Assembly (NCBI RefSeq): GCF_001544535.1
Contig: NZ_FCON02000057.1
Span: forward strand, 1-48,810
Length of the DNA stretch: 48,810 nt
Reading direction: 5' to 3'
Source of the DNA: Caballeronia choica
GTDB taxonomy: Bacteria > Pseudomonadota > Gammaproteobacteria > Burkholderiales > Burkholderiaceae
The notes under the pieces are model-generated. The model was not told the DNA's origin. It made no database searches and saw nothing but the letters and a program-made list of their open reading frames with translations. The position numbers and the translations under genes are program-made. Shown piece by piece: positions 16,295-24,871 of the stretch (position 1 is the stretch's first letter; each line of letters starts with the position of its first letter).

Positions 16295-17278
16295 TCAGTG
16301 CCGGCGCCGCTGCACGTAGACTGCCGCGATGATGATGCCCGCCTTCAACACGAGCGCCGCCGCGTCGGGGATGCCGTGCGCGAGCAGCGTATAGCGCAGC
16401 AACTGGATGATGAGCGCGCCGATCAGCGTGCCGGCGATATACGCCTTGCCGCCCGTCAGCGCCGTGCCGCCGACCGCGACCGCCGCGATCGCGTCGAGTT
16501 CGGAGCCGAGCCCGATCACGTTCGCATCCGACGACGAATTCACCGAGATCGAGATCAGGCCGGCCAGCCCGGCGAGCGCGGCGCACACGGTGTACGCGAT
16601 CATCTTGACGCGCGCGGTCGGGATGCCGCTCAGGTACGCGGCCTGTTCGTTGCCGCCCGTCACGAGCAGGTACTTGCCGAACAGCGTCTTCCTCACGATC
16701 CACGCGAACAGCGCGACGAGCGCGAACATCAGGAGGATCTGGAACGGCACGCCCGCCACCTTGCCGAGCGCGATCCACTGGAACGCGGGATTGTTGAACG
16801 CCTGGAGGCTGCCATCGGTGACGACCTGCGCGATGCCGCGTCCGGCGATGAAGAGCACCAGCGTGGCCACGATCGGCTGCACCGCGAGCCGCGTCACGAG
16901 AAAGCCGTTGAACACGCCGCACAGGGCCGCCGCGAGAATCGGCAGCGTGAACGCGAGCACGATGCCGAGCGGCCCGGCGATGTTCATGAACAGCATCGGC
17001 GCGAGCGCACCGGAAATCGCCATCGACGCGCCCACCGACAAGTCGATGCCGCCCGTCGCGACGACCAGCGTCATGCCGATCCCGACGATCACGATCGTCA
17101 CGACCTGCGTCAGATTGACGTTGAAGGTCTGCAACGACCAGAAGTGATCGGTGAAGAGCAGGTTGAACACGATCATCGCGACGAGCACGGCGATCTCGCG
17201 CTGGATCGTCAGACGATGCCTTTTCTTCGGGGTCGACTGCGAGAGCGCCACGGCGGCGGGTTGCGTCTTGTCCGTCAT
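16295..17278 (-). CDS. Sugar ABC transporter permease 1 (YtfT/RbsC-like)
   Basis: A 327-residue CUT2-class permease. The hydrophilic N-terminus (MTDKTQPAAVALSQ) is followed by about ten membrane segments, with MTLVVATGGIDLSVGASMAI and VGGTALTGGKAYIAGTLIGA as the conserved periplasmic and coupling motifs. Its ATG overlaps the ATPase stop as ATGA (17275-17278), so translation is coupled. A longer frame continuing upstream to 18898 in this phase is only the shadow of the ATPase gene. The pairing with a second, divergent permease points to the YtfT/YjfF heterodimer type. Confidence 0.88.
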   Translation of the reverse strand: MTDKTQPAAVALSQSTPKKRHRLTIQREIAVLVAMIVFNLLFTDHFWSLQTFNVNLTQVVTIVIVGIGMTLVVATGGIDLSVGASMAISGALAPMLFMNIAGPLGIVLAFTLPILAAALCGVFNGFLVTRLAVQPIVATLVLFIAGRGIAQVVTDGSLQAFNNPAFQWIALGKVAGVPFQILLMFALVALFAWIVRKTLFGKYLLVTGGNEQAAYLSGIPTARVKMIAYTVCAALAGLAGLISISVNSSSDANVIGLGSELDAIAAVAVGGTALTGGKAYIAGTLIGALIIQLLRYTLLAHGIPDAAALVLKAGIIIAAVYVQRRRH

Positions 17279-18876
17279 CCCTGGGTTCCCTCGCTTTCGG
17301 AGACGGCCTGCGCAAGCGTCGATTGTTCGCCGGAGCCGTAGGCGATCGCGTCCATGATTGACGCCTCGGTCATGCGCGCGCCGTCGAGTTCGGCAACGGT
17401 CTCGCCGTCGCGGATCACGACCGCGCGATCGGCCACCGCCGTCAGCTCTTCGAGTTCCGATGCCGACAGCAGCACCGCGAGACCGGAGTCGCGCAACTCG
17501 CGCACGATCTTCGCGACATCGGCTTTCGCGCCGACGTCGATGCCGCGCGTCGGTTCGTCGAGGAGCAGGAGTTTCGGATTGGTCGCGAGCCAGCGCGCGA
17601 GCAGGACCTTCTGCTGGTTGCCGCCGGAGAGTTCGCGGATCGGCTGGTCGGGCGAGCGCAGCTTGATGCCGAGCGATTCGATGAAGCGCTCCACGATCTC
17701 GCGCTGTTTCGCCACGTCGACCACGCCATGCTTCGTGAGCGTGCGCAGGCACACGAGCGTGAGGTTGTCGCGCACGGAAAGCTCCGGCACGATGCCTTCG
17801 GCCTTGCGGTCCTCGGTCAGATAGGCGACGCCGCGCGCGATCGCGTCCTGCGGCGACTTCAGCGTGACCGGCTGGCCGCCGATCGTGAGCGAGCCGCGCT
17901 CGGGGCGATCCGCGCCGAAGATGAGGCGCATCGTCTCCGTGCGGCCCGAGCCGAGCAGGCCCGCGAGGCCGACGGCTTCGCCCGCGTGCACGTCGAGCGA
18001 GACGCCGGTGACTTTCGTGCCGCTCGCGAGCGCCTTTGCGGCCAGCGCGACGCCGCCGCGCTTCGCGAGATTCGCCTCCTTCACCGCGCTGTCCTCGTGC
18101 ACGACGGCGGCGAGCGAGCGGCCGAGCATCGTCGTGACGAGTTGCAGCTTGTCCATGTCGGCCAGCGCGCTTTCGGCGACGGTCTGGCCGTCCCGCATCA
18201 CGGTCACGCGGTCGCAGAGCGCATAGAGTTCGTCGAGCCGATGCGACACGAAGATGACCGCGCGGCCGTCGTCGCGCAGACGCCGCACGACGTTGAACAG
18301 CAACTCCACTTCGCGTTCGTCGAGCGAGGACGTCGATTCGTCCATGATGACCATCTTTGCATCCGACGACACCGCGCGGGCCAGCGCGACCATTTGCTGG
18401 ATGGCGGTCGAATGGTCGCGCACCGGCTTCTCGACGTCGATCTGCAAGCCGAACGAATCGAGGAGCTCGCGTGCCTTGGCGCGCACGCTTTTCCAGTCGA
18501 TCATGCCGAAGCGGCGCGGCTCGCGGCCGAGAAAGATATTCTCCGCGACCGAGCGGAACGGCACGAGGTTGATCTCCTGATAGATCGTGCTGATACCGGC
18601 TGCGCGCGCTTCCTTCGGCGTGCGGAAATCGACTTCGCGTCCATCGAAGTGGATCGTGCCGGCGGTGCGCCGGTAGGCGCCGGTGAGGATCTTGATGAGC
18701 GTCGATTTGCCGGCGCCGTTCTGGCCGATGAGGGCGTGGACCTCGCCGGCGGCCACCGACAGCCGCGCATGGCGCAATGCCGCGACGCCGCCGAAGGTGA
18801 TGTCGATGTCGTGCATGGTGAGCAGGGGGCGACTGCTTGGGTCGCTTTTGTCGGCGCTCAGTGCCGGGGGCTCCAT
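17275..18876 (-). CDS. Sugar ABC transporter ATP-binding protein (YtfR/RbsA-like)
   Basis: A 533-residue double-domain ATPase of the RbsA/MglA/YtfR type. Domain 1 has Walker A GQNGAGKST and the D-loop region VIMDESTSSLDERE, with a signature replaced by STAIQQMVALARA. Domain 2 has a degenerate Walker A (GLLGSGRTE) and a normal LSGGNQQKVLLARWL signature with LLLLDEPTRGIDVGAK. This asymmetry is normal for the family, in which only one site hydrolyses ATP. AGGAGACACAGCAA precedes the ATG. Between this gene and the binding-protein gene upstream lie 771 bases that contain two inverted copies of the dispersed repeat. Confidence 0.93.
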   Translation of the reverse strand: MEPPALSADKSDPSSRPLLTMHDIDITFGGVAALRHARLSVAAGEVHALIGQNGAGKSTLIKILTGAYRRTAGTIHFDGREVDFRTPKEARAAGISTIYQEINLVPFRSVAENIFLGREPRRFGMIDWKSVRAKARELLDSFGLQIDVEKPVRDHSTAIQQMVALARAVSSDAKMVIMDESTSSLDEREVELLFNVVRRLRDDGRAVIFVSHRLDELYALCDRVTVMRDGQTVAESALADMDKLQLVTTMLGRSLAAVVHEDSAVKEANLAKRGGVALAAKALASGTKVTGVSLDVHAGEAVGLAGLLGSGRTETMRLIFGADRPERGSLTIGGQPVTLKSPQDAIARGVAYLTEDRKAEGIVPELSVRDNLTLVCLRTLTKHGVVDVAKQREIVERFIESLGIKLRSPDQPIRELSGGNQQKVLLARWLATNPKLLLLDEPTRGIDVGAKADVAKIVRELRDSGLAVLLSASELEELTAVADRAVVIRDGETVAELDGARMTEASIMDAIAYGSGEQSTLAQAVSESEGTQG

Positions 18877-18902
18877 TTGCTGTGTCTCCTGTCGGCAAGG
18901 GT

Positions 18903-19175
18903 TTGGTGTTGGTGTTGTTGTTTACACCGTTTGATGCGCTTGGGCTTCTATGGAACTTGCTTTGTTTTTGGTTTATTCGCTCTGCCCCTGTCCGGGGCGG
19001 GACTCACTTTCTTTGCTGCTGCAAAGAAAGTAAGCAAAGAAAGCAGCTTCACAACGCCAATCCTTGCCATGCCCCGCTAGCCCGTTATGTCGGAGTGGTC
19101 CAACCGGGGGAGTGTCGTTAGCGGGGTTTCCCCGTTGTTGGCATGTAGAAGAGGCGCGCGCGTCGCACCGCGATA
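18903..19175 (-). repeat. Dispersed repeat, copy B (inverted)
   Basis: The reverse complement of the element at 1-269 and 19355-19640, with the same internal hairpin (19006-19031) and the same boundary sequence. It forms a ~270-bp inverted repeat with copy C around a 179-base centre. The homology of the arms extends to CGTCGCACCGCGA / TCGCGGTGCGACG at the inner edges. It lies between the binding-protein and ATPase genes of the sugar transporter. Confidence 0.88.
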
Positions 19176-19354
19176 CGAAGTGGACCAGCAGTCATTCATC
19201 CAGCTTCGCGCTACGCGCTCACCCGTCAGGTAAAGCTAAAACCCATCGCTACCTCGCTACTTTGTGCTTGCTGACGCTTCAATTCACCACCGTTAGCAGA
19301 CCTGGCGTCGGGCACGCAGCGCCAGGACGGATGTATGACGGCTGTTCCACTCCT
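19176..19354. other. Centre of the inverted repeat pair
   Basis: 179 bases between the two arms. It has lower GC than its flanks, no gene and no recognisable motif. When the operon is transcribed it would form the loop of a very long hairpin. Confidence 0.5.
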
Positions 19355-19640
19355 TGTCGCGGTGCGACGTGCGCGCCTTTTCTACATGCCAACAACGATG
19401 AAACTCCGCTAACGACACTCCCCCGGTTGGACCACTCCGACATAACGGGCTAGCGGCGCATGGCAAGCATTGGCGGTGGGAAGCTGCTTTCTTTGCTTAC
19501 TTTCTTTGCAGCAGCAAAGAAAGTGAGTCCCGCCCCGGACAGGGGCAGAGCTAATAAACCAAAAACAAAGCAAGTTCCATAGGAGCGCAAAAACATCAAA
19601 CGGTGTAAACAACCCAACCCCCACCCCACCCCCAAGCGCC
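19355..19640 (+). repeat. Dispersed repeat, copy C
   Basis: Direct counterpart of the element at the window start, with the hairpin at 19499-19524 (ACTTTCTTTGC arms) and a C-rich end. It stops within ten bases of the binding-protein stop codon (19648), so in the mRNA the structure begins immediately after that gene. With copy B it makes an inverted pair. Confidence 0.88.
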
Positions 19641-19647
19641 AGCGCCC

Positions 19648-20673
19648 TCAATACCCGTATTGCATGCTTTCCTTGACGTTGCTCTTGTCATAGAACCGGT
19701 CAGAGACCTTGACCCACGCCGGCACCGCCTCACCCTTCGCGTACTTCTGCGCGACATCACACGCGAGTGGCCCAAAGAACGGGCTCGACTGCACGCTCGC
19801 CCCAAGTTCGCCGGCCGCGATGGCATCGAGTCCGCCCTTCGTGCCATCGATCGTCACGAGCACGATGTCCTTGCCCGGCTGCTTGCCGGCCGCCTTGATC
19901 GCGGCAATCGCGCCGAGCGCCATCTCGTCATTGTGCGCGTAGACGGCGGTCACGTCGGGATGCGCCTGCAACAACGTCTCCATCACCTGACGGCCCTTGT
20001 CGCGGGCGAAATCGCCGCTTTGCGACGCGACGATCTTCATGCCCGGATTCTTCGCGATGACTTCGTCGAAGCCCTTCTTGCGGTCGTTCGCGGCGGAGGC
20101 GCCCGTCGAACCCTCCAGTTCGATGATCGTCGCCTTGCCGTTGGTCGCCTTGACGAGCCAGTCAGCGGCGCGGTGGCCCTGGTCGATGAAGTCCGAGCCG
20201 ATGAACGTAATGTAGTCGCGGCCGGCCTTCGCCATCGACTGATCGACGTTGCGGTCGACGAGGATCACCGGAATGCCGGCCTTCTTCGCCTGCAATACGA
20301 CCGGCGCGAGCGGCTTTTCCTCGCGCGGCGGGAACACCAGCAGGTCGACGTGCTGCGCGATCATGCTCTGGATGTCCGCGACCTGCTTGGCGGGCGAACT
20401 GTTGGCGTCGGTCATGACCATCTGCCAGCCGCACTTCGACGCAATGTCCTTGAAGCTCTTGGTCTCAGCCAGGCGCCACGGATTGTTGCTCTCGGTTTGC
20501 GCGAAGCCGACGCGCAGCGGTTTCTTGTTCGGGATCTTGGGCAGGGCATCGTCGGCGGCGCTGGCGATGTTGGCCGCGCCCAGGCCCGCCACGAGCGAAA
20601 GCGCGACGAGCGATGCGGCAAGCGGGCGAATGCCGGTGGCGCACCGGCGCGAGGGGTTTCTAAGCGACAGCAT
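19648..20673 (-). CDS. Periplasmic sugar-binding protein (YtfQ-like)
   Basis: A 341-residue type I periplasmic-binding protein. The signal peptide (about residues 1-40, cleavage in NIASA|ADD) is clear. The mature part follows E. coli YtfQ closely: LRVGFAQTESNNPWRLAET, LVFPPREEKPLAPVV, IELEGSTGASAANDRKKGF, ASQSGDFARDKGRQVMET, VYAHNDEMALGAI, and a C-terminal YGY. YtfQ binds galactofuranose, so a furanose or galactose-type ligand is likely here but unproven. GGAGG lies before the ATG at 20673; upstream in-frame codons to 20811 are leader. A palindromic operator candidate is 142 bases upstream. As first gene of the importer operon it is separated from the ATPase by the repeat pair. Confidence 0.92.
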   Translation of the reverse strand: MLSLRNPSRRCATGIRPLAASLVALSLVAGLGAANIASAADDALPKIPNKKPLRVGFAQTESNNPWRLAETKSFKDIASKCGWQMVMTDANSSPAKQVADIQSMIAQHVDLLVFPPREEKPLAPVVLQAKKAGIPVILVDRNVDQSMAKAGRDYITFIGSDFIDQGHRAADWLVKATNGKATIIELEGSTGASAANDRKKGFDEVIAKNPGMKIVASQSGDFARDKGRQVMETLLQAHPDVTAVYAHNDEMALGAIAAIKAAGKQPGKDIVLVTIDGTKGGLDAIAAGELGASVQSSPFFGPLACDVAQKYAKGEAVPAWVKVSDRFYDKSNVKESMQYGY

Positions 20674-20814
20674 GTCTTCCTCCGATAGGGATGGTTTGTT
20701 TGTTCTGTGCTGCTGATGCCTCGGGTGCTTCGTGTTGCGGCTGGATTGACTCTCGTTATTGGCGTGTCTCGAAATGCGTCGATTATTCCACCGCGCTTTA
20801 TTAATGGTCAATCG

Positions 20815-20827
20815 CTAATATTATTAG
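20815..20827. promoter_or_regulatory. LacI-type operator candidate O1
   Basis: CTAATATTATTAG is a perfect 6-1-6 palindrome in the 155-base gap between the LacI stop and the binding-protein gene. Near-identical sequences flank the LacI start (21985, 22052), and their shared core read as AATATTATTAG suggests one regulator for all three. Confidence 0.7.
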
Positions 20828-20828
20828 T

Positions 20829-21893
20829 TCATGGTTGTTTTGTTTCGGTAATTACCCTGACCGAGCCGCGTTCGACGAGCGGCCCGTCGAGCTTCACCGT
20901 CCGATGCCGCACCGGTGCGCCGGCCGCGCGGTTGTGCTCCTCCTGGAGCAGCGTCTCGACCGCCCAGCGGCCCAACTCGTAGTTCGGCAGCACCACCGTC
21001 GACAGCGGTGGATGCGTGTGGCGCGCGATCTCCTGGTCGTCGTAGCCGAGCACGGAGACGTCTTCCGGCACCCTCAGGCCGAGTTGCTTCAGCGCCTCGA
21101 TCGCGCCGAGCGCCATCAGGTCGTTGGCGCAGAAGATCGCGGTCGGCGGGTTCGGCTCGCGCATCAGCGAGAGCGTCTGCTCGAAGCCCGTGCCCGAACT
21201 CCAGTCGCCGTCTCGCACGAGTTCGGGCGCGAACGGCAGGTCGGCGGTCGCGAGCGCCGTGCGGTAGCCCTTCAGGCGGTCGCGCGCCGCGTCCTGCCAA
21301 GGCTCGCCGTTGATATAGCCGATCCGCCGATGCCCCGCGTTCAGCAGGTGATCGGTGGCGGTATGTCCGCCCGCGACCTCGGCGGGCACCACCGACGACA
21401 GGTTCACGTCGCTCGCATAGCAGTTGAGCAGCACGGTCGGCACTTTCGAGAGCGCCAACGGCGGGCTGACGCGGCGCGTGTAGACCGTCGCATAGATCAC
21501 GCCGAGCACGTTCGGGTTGCTGAGCGTCGCGTCGAGCACCTGCTGCTCGATCTCCGCGTTGCCGTGCGTCGAGTACACGGCGAGCATGCGGCCGTGCGCG
21601 AACGCGGCATCGCGCGCGCCGTCGATGGTCACGACCGGATGCGGGCTCGTCGAGATTTCGTCGGCGAGATAGACGATCAGGTTGCGTTCGTCGGACGCGT
21701 CGAGCGCGAGCGGCTCGCGCTGCGACATGCGATAGCCGAGGTCCTGCGCCGCCTTGAGCACCTTGTCGCGGGTCGCGTCGGAAAATTTCGCGCCGCTTGC
21801 GTTGTTCAGCACCAGCGACACCGTCGATTGCGAGACGCCGGTGAGCTTCGCGATGTCGGTCATCGTCGGGCGGCGTTGCGTGGATTTTTTCAT
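20829..21893 (-). CDS. LacI-family transcriptional regulator
   Basis: A 354-residue LacI/GalR regulator. The HTH and hinge are at the N-terminus (PTMTDIAKLTGVSQSTVSLV, then LNNASGAKFSDATRDKVLKAA and YRMSQRE). The effector domain is of the periplasmic-binding fold, with CANDLMALGAIEALKQLGLR and VPEDVSVLGYDDQEIARHTHPPL. The start at 21893 places the HTH at the family position; upstream in-frame codons to 22187 run into the divergent gene's leader. It lies between the importer operon and the divergent oxygenase-epimerase operon, with palindromic sites beside each. It should repress both and itself until a sugar is bound. Confidence 0.93.
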   Translation of the reverse strand: MKKSTQRRPTMTDIAKLTGVSQSTVSLVLNNASGAKFSDATRDKVLKAAQDLGYRMSQREPLALDASDERNLIVYLADEISTSPHPVVTIDGARDAAFAHGRMLAVYSTHGNAEIEQQVLDATLSNPNVLGVIYATVYTRRVSPPLALSKVPTVLLNCYASDVNLSSVVPAEVAGGHTATDHLLNAGHRRIGYINGEPWQDAARDRLKGYRTALATADLPFAPELVRDGDWSSGTGFEQTLSLMREPNPPTAIFCANDLMALGAIEALKQLGLRVPEDVSVLGYDDQEIARHTHPPLSTVVLPNYELGRWAVETLLQEEHNRAAGAPVRHRTVKLDGPLVERGSVRVITETKQP

Positions 21894-21984
21894 TGTGCTG
21901 GCCGCTCGCGGGCGGCGTCGTCGATGCATGGGGCGATGTGGCTTTTCAGTTCTGTCTCGCATCGCCGGCGTGAGGACATTACCA

Positions 21985-21997
21985 CTAATAATATGCA
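21985..21997. promoter_or_regulatory. LacI-type operator candidate O2
   Basis: CTAATAATATGCA matches 10 of 13 positions of the palindrome CTAATAATATTAG (the reverse complement of O1). It lies 92 bases upstream of the LacI start, within the 226-base divergent promoter region. Confidence 0.5.
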
Positions 21998-22051
21998 TCG
22001 ACAACGCTCGGAAACTCCATCTTGGGTGGCCCGTTCGGCTGCGTGCTATTA

Positions 22052-22064
22052 CTAATAATATTGA
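22052..22064. promoter_or_regulatory. LacI-type operator candidate O3
   Basis: CTAATAATATTGA matches 11 of 13 positions of the same palindrome. It lies 56 bases upstream of the dioxygenase ATG and 67 bases from O2, a spacing that would allow one dimer of dimers to bind both. Confidence 0.6.
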
Positions 22065-22119
22065 CGCCGCGATGCCGGACGTGCGATTCTGCCCGCGAAG
22101 GAAAAGAGAGGAGACGCAT

Positions 22120-22905
22120 ATGGCCCGATACGACGACAGCGCCCGCGACGCGCTTGCCGCCGCGTTCGAACGCGACGGCTTTGTCATGCTTCCCGGACAC
22201 TTCCCGCGCGCGACGATGGACGCCTGGCGCTCGGCGTTCGAACCGCTGCTCGAACCTCACTTGCACGCCACCGACGGCAATCGCGGACCGGGGCGCTATT
22301 ACGTGACGCTGCCGTTCGAAGGCGAATTCGCCGATCCATCGATCTTCTGCGACGACGACGTGCTCGGCATCGTCGAGCGAGTGGCCGGCCCGGACCCGGT
22401 GATGTGCCAGCTCGCGACCGACACGCCAGTGCGCGGCTCCGGTTTCCAGGACTGGCACCGCGACACGCCGCCGCTCTTCGAGGGAATCCCCGAGACGCCT
22501 TCGTTCCAGTTGGCGGTGAATTTTCCGCTCGTCGATGTCGACGAGGAGAACGGTTCGCTGGAGACCACCCGCGACACGCATCGCGTCTCGCGGGAAGAGG
22601 CGCTCGCGGGTTTGCAGGACGGGAGGTTTGCGCCTGAACGCGTGCCGATGCGTCTCGGCGACGCGATGATCCGCGACGTGCGCGGCCTGCATCGCGGCAC
22701 GCCGAACTACATCGGCACGCCGCGGCCGATGGTCGTGATTGGCTATAGCCGCGCGTGGTATTTCCGGCCGGAAGTGCGGATCGACGTGCCGCGGCGCGTG
22801 TTCGCCGCACTGCCCGCCCGCGCGCAACGGCTCTTGCGCTACAACCCGCAGGTGGACACGACGCCGCGCACCTTTGACGAAAGCTACCGGCAGTTCGCAT
22901 ATTGA
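22120..22905 (+). CDS. Phytanoyl-CoA dioxygenase (PhyH) family protein
   Basis: A 261-residue Fe(II)/2-oxoglutarate oxygenase. The facial triad is visible as His113-x-Asp115 in DWHRDTPPLF and His191 in LHRGTPNY, and Arg202 in PRPMVVIGYS could hold 2-oxoglutarate. GAGGAG precedes the ATG at 22120. The gene is divergent from lacI and overlaps the downstream epimerase by TTGA, so the two proteins are made together. PhyH enzymes hydroxylate or demethylate many small molecules. Its place in a LacI-controlled sugar locus suggests oxidation of a sugar or sugar derivative, which is inference. Confidence 0.85.
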   Translation: MARYDDSARDALAAAFERDGFVMLPGHFPRATMDAWRSAFEPLLEPHLHATDGNRGPGRYYVTLPFEGEFADPSIFCDDDVLGIVERVAGPDPVMCQLATDTPVRGSGFQDWHRDTPPLFEGIPETPSFQLAVNFPLVDVDEENGSLETTRDTHRVSREEALAGLQDGRFAPERVPMRLGDAMIRDVRGLHRGTPNYIGTPRPMVVIGYSRAWYFRPEVRIDVPRRVFAALPARAQRLLRYNPQVDTTPRTFDESYRQFAY

Positions 22906-23840
22906 GCGCCGCTCTTCCCCGGCCCGCCGACGACGGCTCGCTCATCGAGCTTCGGCACGGCGCGCGGCGCGTGCTGATTGCACCGCACGTGGGCGGTGCA
23001 ATCGCGGCGTTCTTCGACGCAGGCGAGCGCGGCGACGTCCACTGGCTACGGCCGGCGTCGCGCGAAGCGCTTGCCGCGTGCGATCCGCTCGGCATGGCGA
23101 GCTTTCCGCTGCTGCCTTACTGCAACCGCATCCGCGATGCGCGCTTCGTGTTCGACGACGAGACGGTCGATCTCGCCGGCGACGGTAACGCCTTCGATCA
23201 CGCGTTGCACGGCCATGCGTGGCGGCGGCCGTGGCGCGTCGGTGCAACGACGCGGTCGAGCGTGGAACTGCATTTCAGCCACGTCCCGTCGGCGGCGCCC
23301 GCGCATCATTGGCCGTTCCGCTACGAGGCGACGCAGCGCATCGAACTGAGCAGCGCGGCCCTGACGGTGACGATGTCGGCGCGCAATTTGTCGGACCGGC
23401 GGATGCCGTTTGGCATGGGGCATCATCCGTACTATCCGCGCACGCGCACGACGCGCATTCACACGCGGGTGGCGGCGATGTGGCATTCGACGCCCGACCT
23501 CCTGCCGACTCATCTCGGGCCGCATGTTTGCATCGGGCAACTGGCTTCGTCGGAGGGGATGCTCGCCGATGCGTTTGATCTGGACAATAACTTCGCCGGC
23601 TGGTCACGGAGGGCGACGATCGCGTGGCCCGATGAGCAGCGTTCGGTCACGCTGTGCGCCGAGGCGCCGTTCGACCATATGGTGCTTTATGCGCCGGCGG
23701 ACGAGCCTTCTTTGCTATGCGTCGAACCGGTGACCAATACCGTCGACTGGATCAATCTCGATGGTGGGGGCGGGGGCGGCTGCGTGCTGGGGCCGGGGGA
23801 ATCGATCCGTGCGTCGTTTGCGTGGATGCCTTTGCGCTGA
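22902..23840 (+). CDS. Aldose 1-epimerase family protein
   Basis: A 312-residue beta-sandwich protein of the GalM/YeaD superfamily. Asn75-Arg76 in LLPYCNRIRDARF bind sugar, His103 (HALHGHAW) and His175 (MGHHPYYPR) match the catalytic histidines, and Glu275 in LLCVEPVTN is the catalytic base. The frame opens with TTG at 22902, overlapping the oxygenase stop; no ATG with a ribosome site lies near, so translational coupling through TTGA is proposed. It would interconvert anomers of the sugar brought in by the adjacent importer. A glycine run near 288-293 (DGGGGGGC) is a local oddity. Confidence 0.87.
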   Translation: MSAALPRPADDGSLIELRHGARRVLIAPHVGGAIAAFFDAGERGDVHWLRPASREALAACDPLGMASFPLLPYCNRIRDARFVFDDETVDLAGDGNAFDHALHGHAWRRPWRVGATTRSSVELHFSHVPSAAPAHHWPFRYEATQRIELSSAALTVTMSARNLSDRRMPFGMGHHPYYPRTRTTRIHTRVAAMWHSTPDLLPTHLGPHVCIGQLASSEGMLADAFDLDNNFAGWSRRATIAWPDEQRSVTLCAEAPFDHMVLYAPADEPSLLCVEPVTNTVDWINLDGGGGGGCVLGPGESIRASFAWMPLR

Positions 23841-23894
23841 TGATCGCCAGGTGCTTGCTTGGCGCAAACAGCCCCCAACTCCACGCGCCAGCGA

Positions 23895-24761
23895 TCACTC
23901 CCGATTGAGCACGAAATCATAATCGAGCGTATAAAACGGCCGCTCCATCCAGGAACCATCCGGCGCAACGCCCGGCGCATGTTCAATCCAGTCGCCGATC
24001 AGCGTCGAGCGCACGCCAAACACGACGTCCGAATCGAGATACTGGTCGCCATTGCGAAAGACGTGCGTGATCAGCGTCTCATACCCCGGCGCCTGAATCA
24101 TGAAATGCAGATGCGCAGGCCGCCAGGGATGCCGCCCCGTCGCCGCGAGCATCTTGCCGACCGGCCCGTCGTGCGGAATCGGATACGCTTCCGCCAGGAT
24201 CGAGCGGAAATGAAAGCTCCCGTCCGCCCCGGTGCGCAGCTTGCCCCGCGCGCGATGCTCATGCCCACCGCCGCCCTTTTGCTGCACGTCGTAGAAGCCG
24301 TCCTCGTCCGACTGCCACACGTCCAGCAACGCACCCGCGACAGGCTCGCCGTCGATCCCCACCACCCGGCCCCGCACGAAGCACGATTCGCCTTTGGCGC
24401 CGTTCGCGATGTCGTCGCCGCAGTCGTACTCCGGCGCGTCCTCCACGAAAAACGGCCCGAAAACCGTCGACTCCGTGCAAGCCGCGGGCTTCCGGTTGTT
24501 CTGCGACGTGACCAGCATCGACAGCCCGAGCGTATCGGATAGAAGGATGAACTCCTGGCGCTTGTCGTCGGTGATGTGCCCGACGTCGGTCAGGAACTGG
24601 ATCGCCTTGAACCACTCGTCTTCGGTGAGCTTCACCTCCCGCGCGAACGAGTGCAGGTGCTGCACGAGTGACGTCATGATCGTGCGCAGCCGTTCGTCTG
24701 CGCATTGGGACATCGAGGCGAGAACCGCCTGGGTGATGGTGTCTTCGTTGATATTGCGCAT
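23895..24761 (-). CDS. Intradiol ring-cleavage dioxygenase (hydroxyquinol 1,2-dioxygenase-like)
   Basis: A 288-residue non-haem Fe(III) dioxygenase. The N-terminal helical dimer domain (LVQHLHSFAREVKLTEDEWF, RQEFILLSDTLGLSMLV) precedes the catalytic beta-domain. Ligands are visible: Tyr in DGFYDVQ, Tyr in EAYPIPHDG, and two His in RPAHLHFMI. The N-terminal sequence fits hydroxyquinol (1,2,4-trihydroxybenzene) 1,2-dioxygenases better than catechol enzymes; the product would be maleylacetate. AGGAGACAGAC precedes the ATG at 24761. No maleylacetate reductase is beside it. The LysR gene upstream on the same strand (stop 24872) is its likely regulator. Confidence 0.88.
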   Translation of the reverse strand: MRNINEDTITQAVLASMSQCADERLRTIMTSLVQHLHSFAREVKLTEDEWFKAIQFLTDVGHITDDKRQEFILLSDTLGLSMLVTSQNNRKPAACTESTVFGPFFVEDAPEYDCGDDIANGAKGESCFVRGRVVGIDGEPVAGALLDVWQSDEDGFYDVQQKGGGGHEHRARGKLRTGADGSFHFRSILAEAYPIPHDGPVGKMLAATGRHPWRPAHLHFMIQAPGYETLITHVFRNGDQYLDSDVVFGVRSTLIGDWIEHAPGVAPDGSWMERPFYTLDYDFVLNRE

Positions 24762-24871
24762 CGTGTCTGTCTCCTGTAGCGCGTCAAAAGCGCGTTTGTC
24801 GCTACGGTAATCGCTCGACTCGCGAAAGGGAATGCCTCGCCGGGAAATGACTTTTCCGCTGGAAGGAAAAA

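Noticed and set aside
16295-18898. Single 867-codon frame covering permease 1 and the ATPase region
   Set aside because: The upstream two thirds is a shadow of the ATPase gene in another phase; the real permease starts at 17278 with ATGA coupling.
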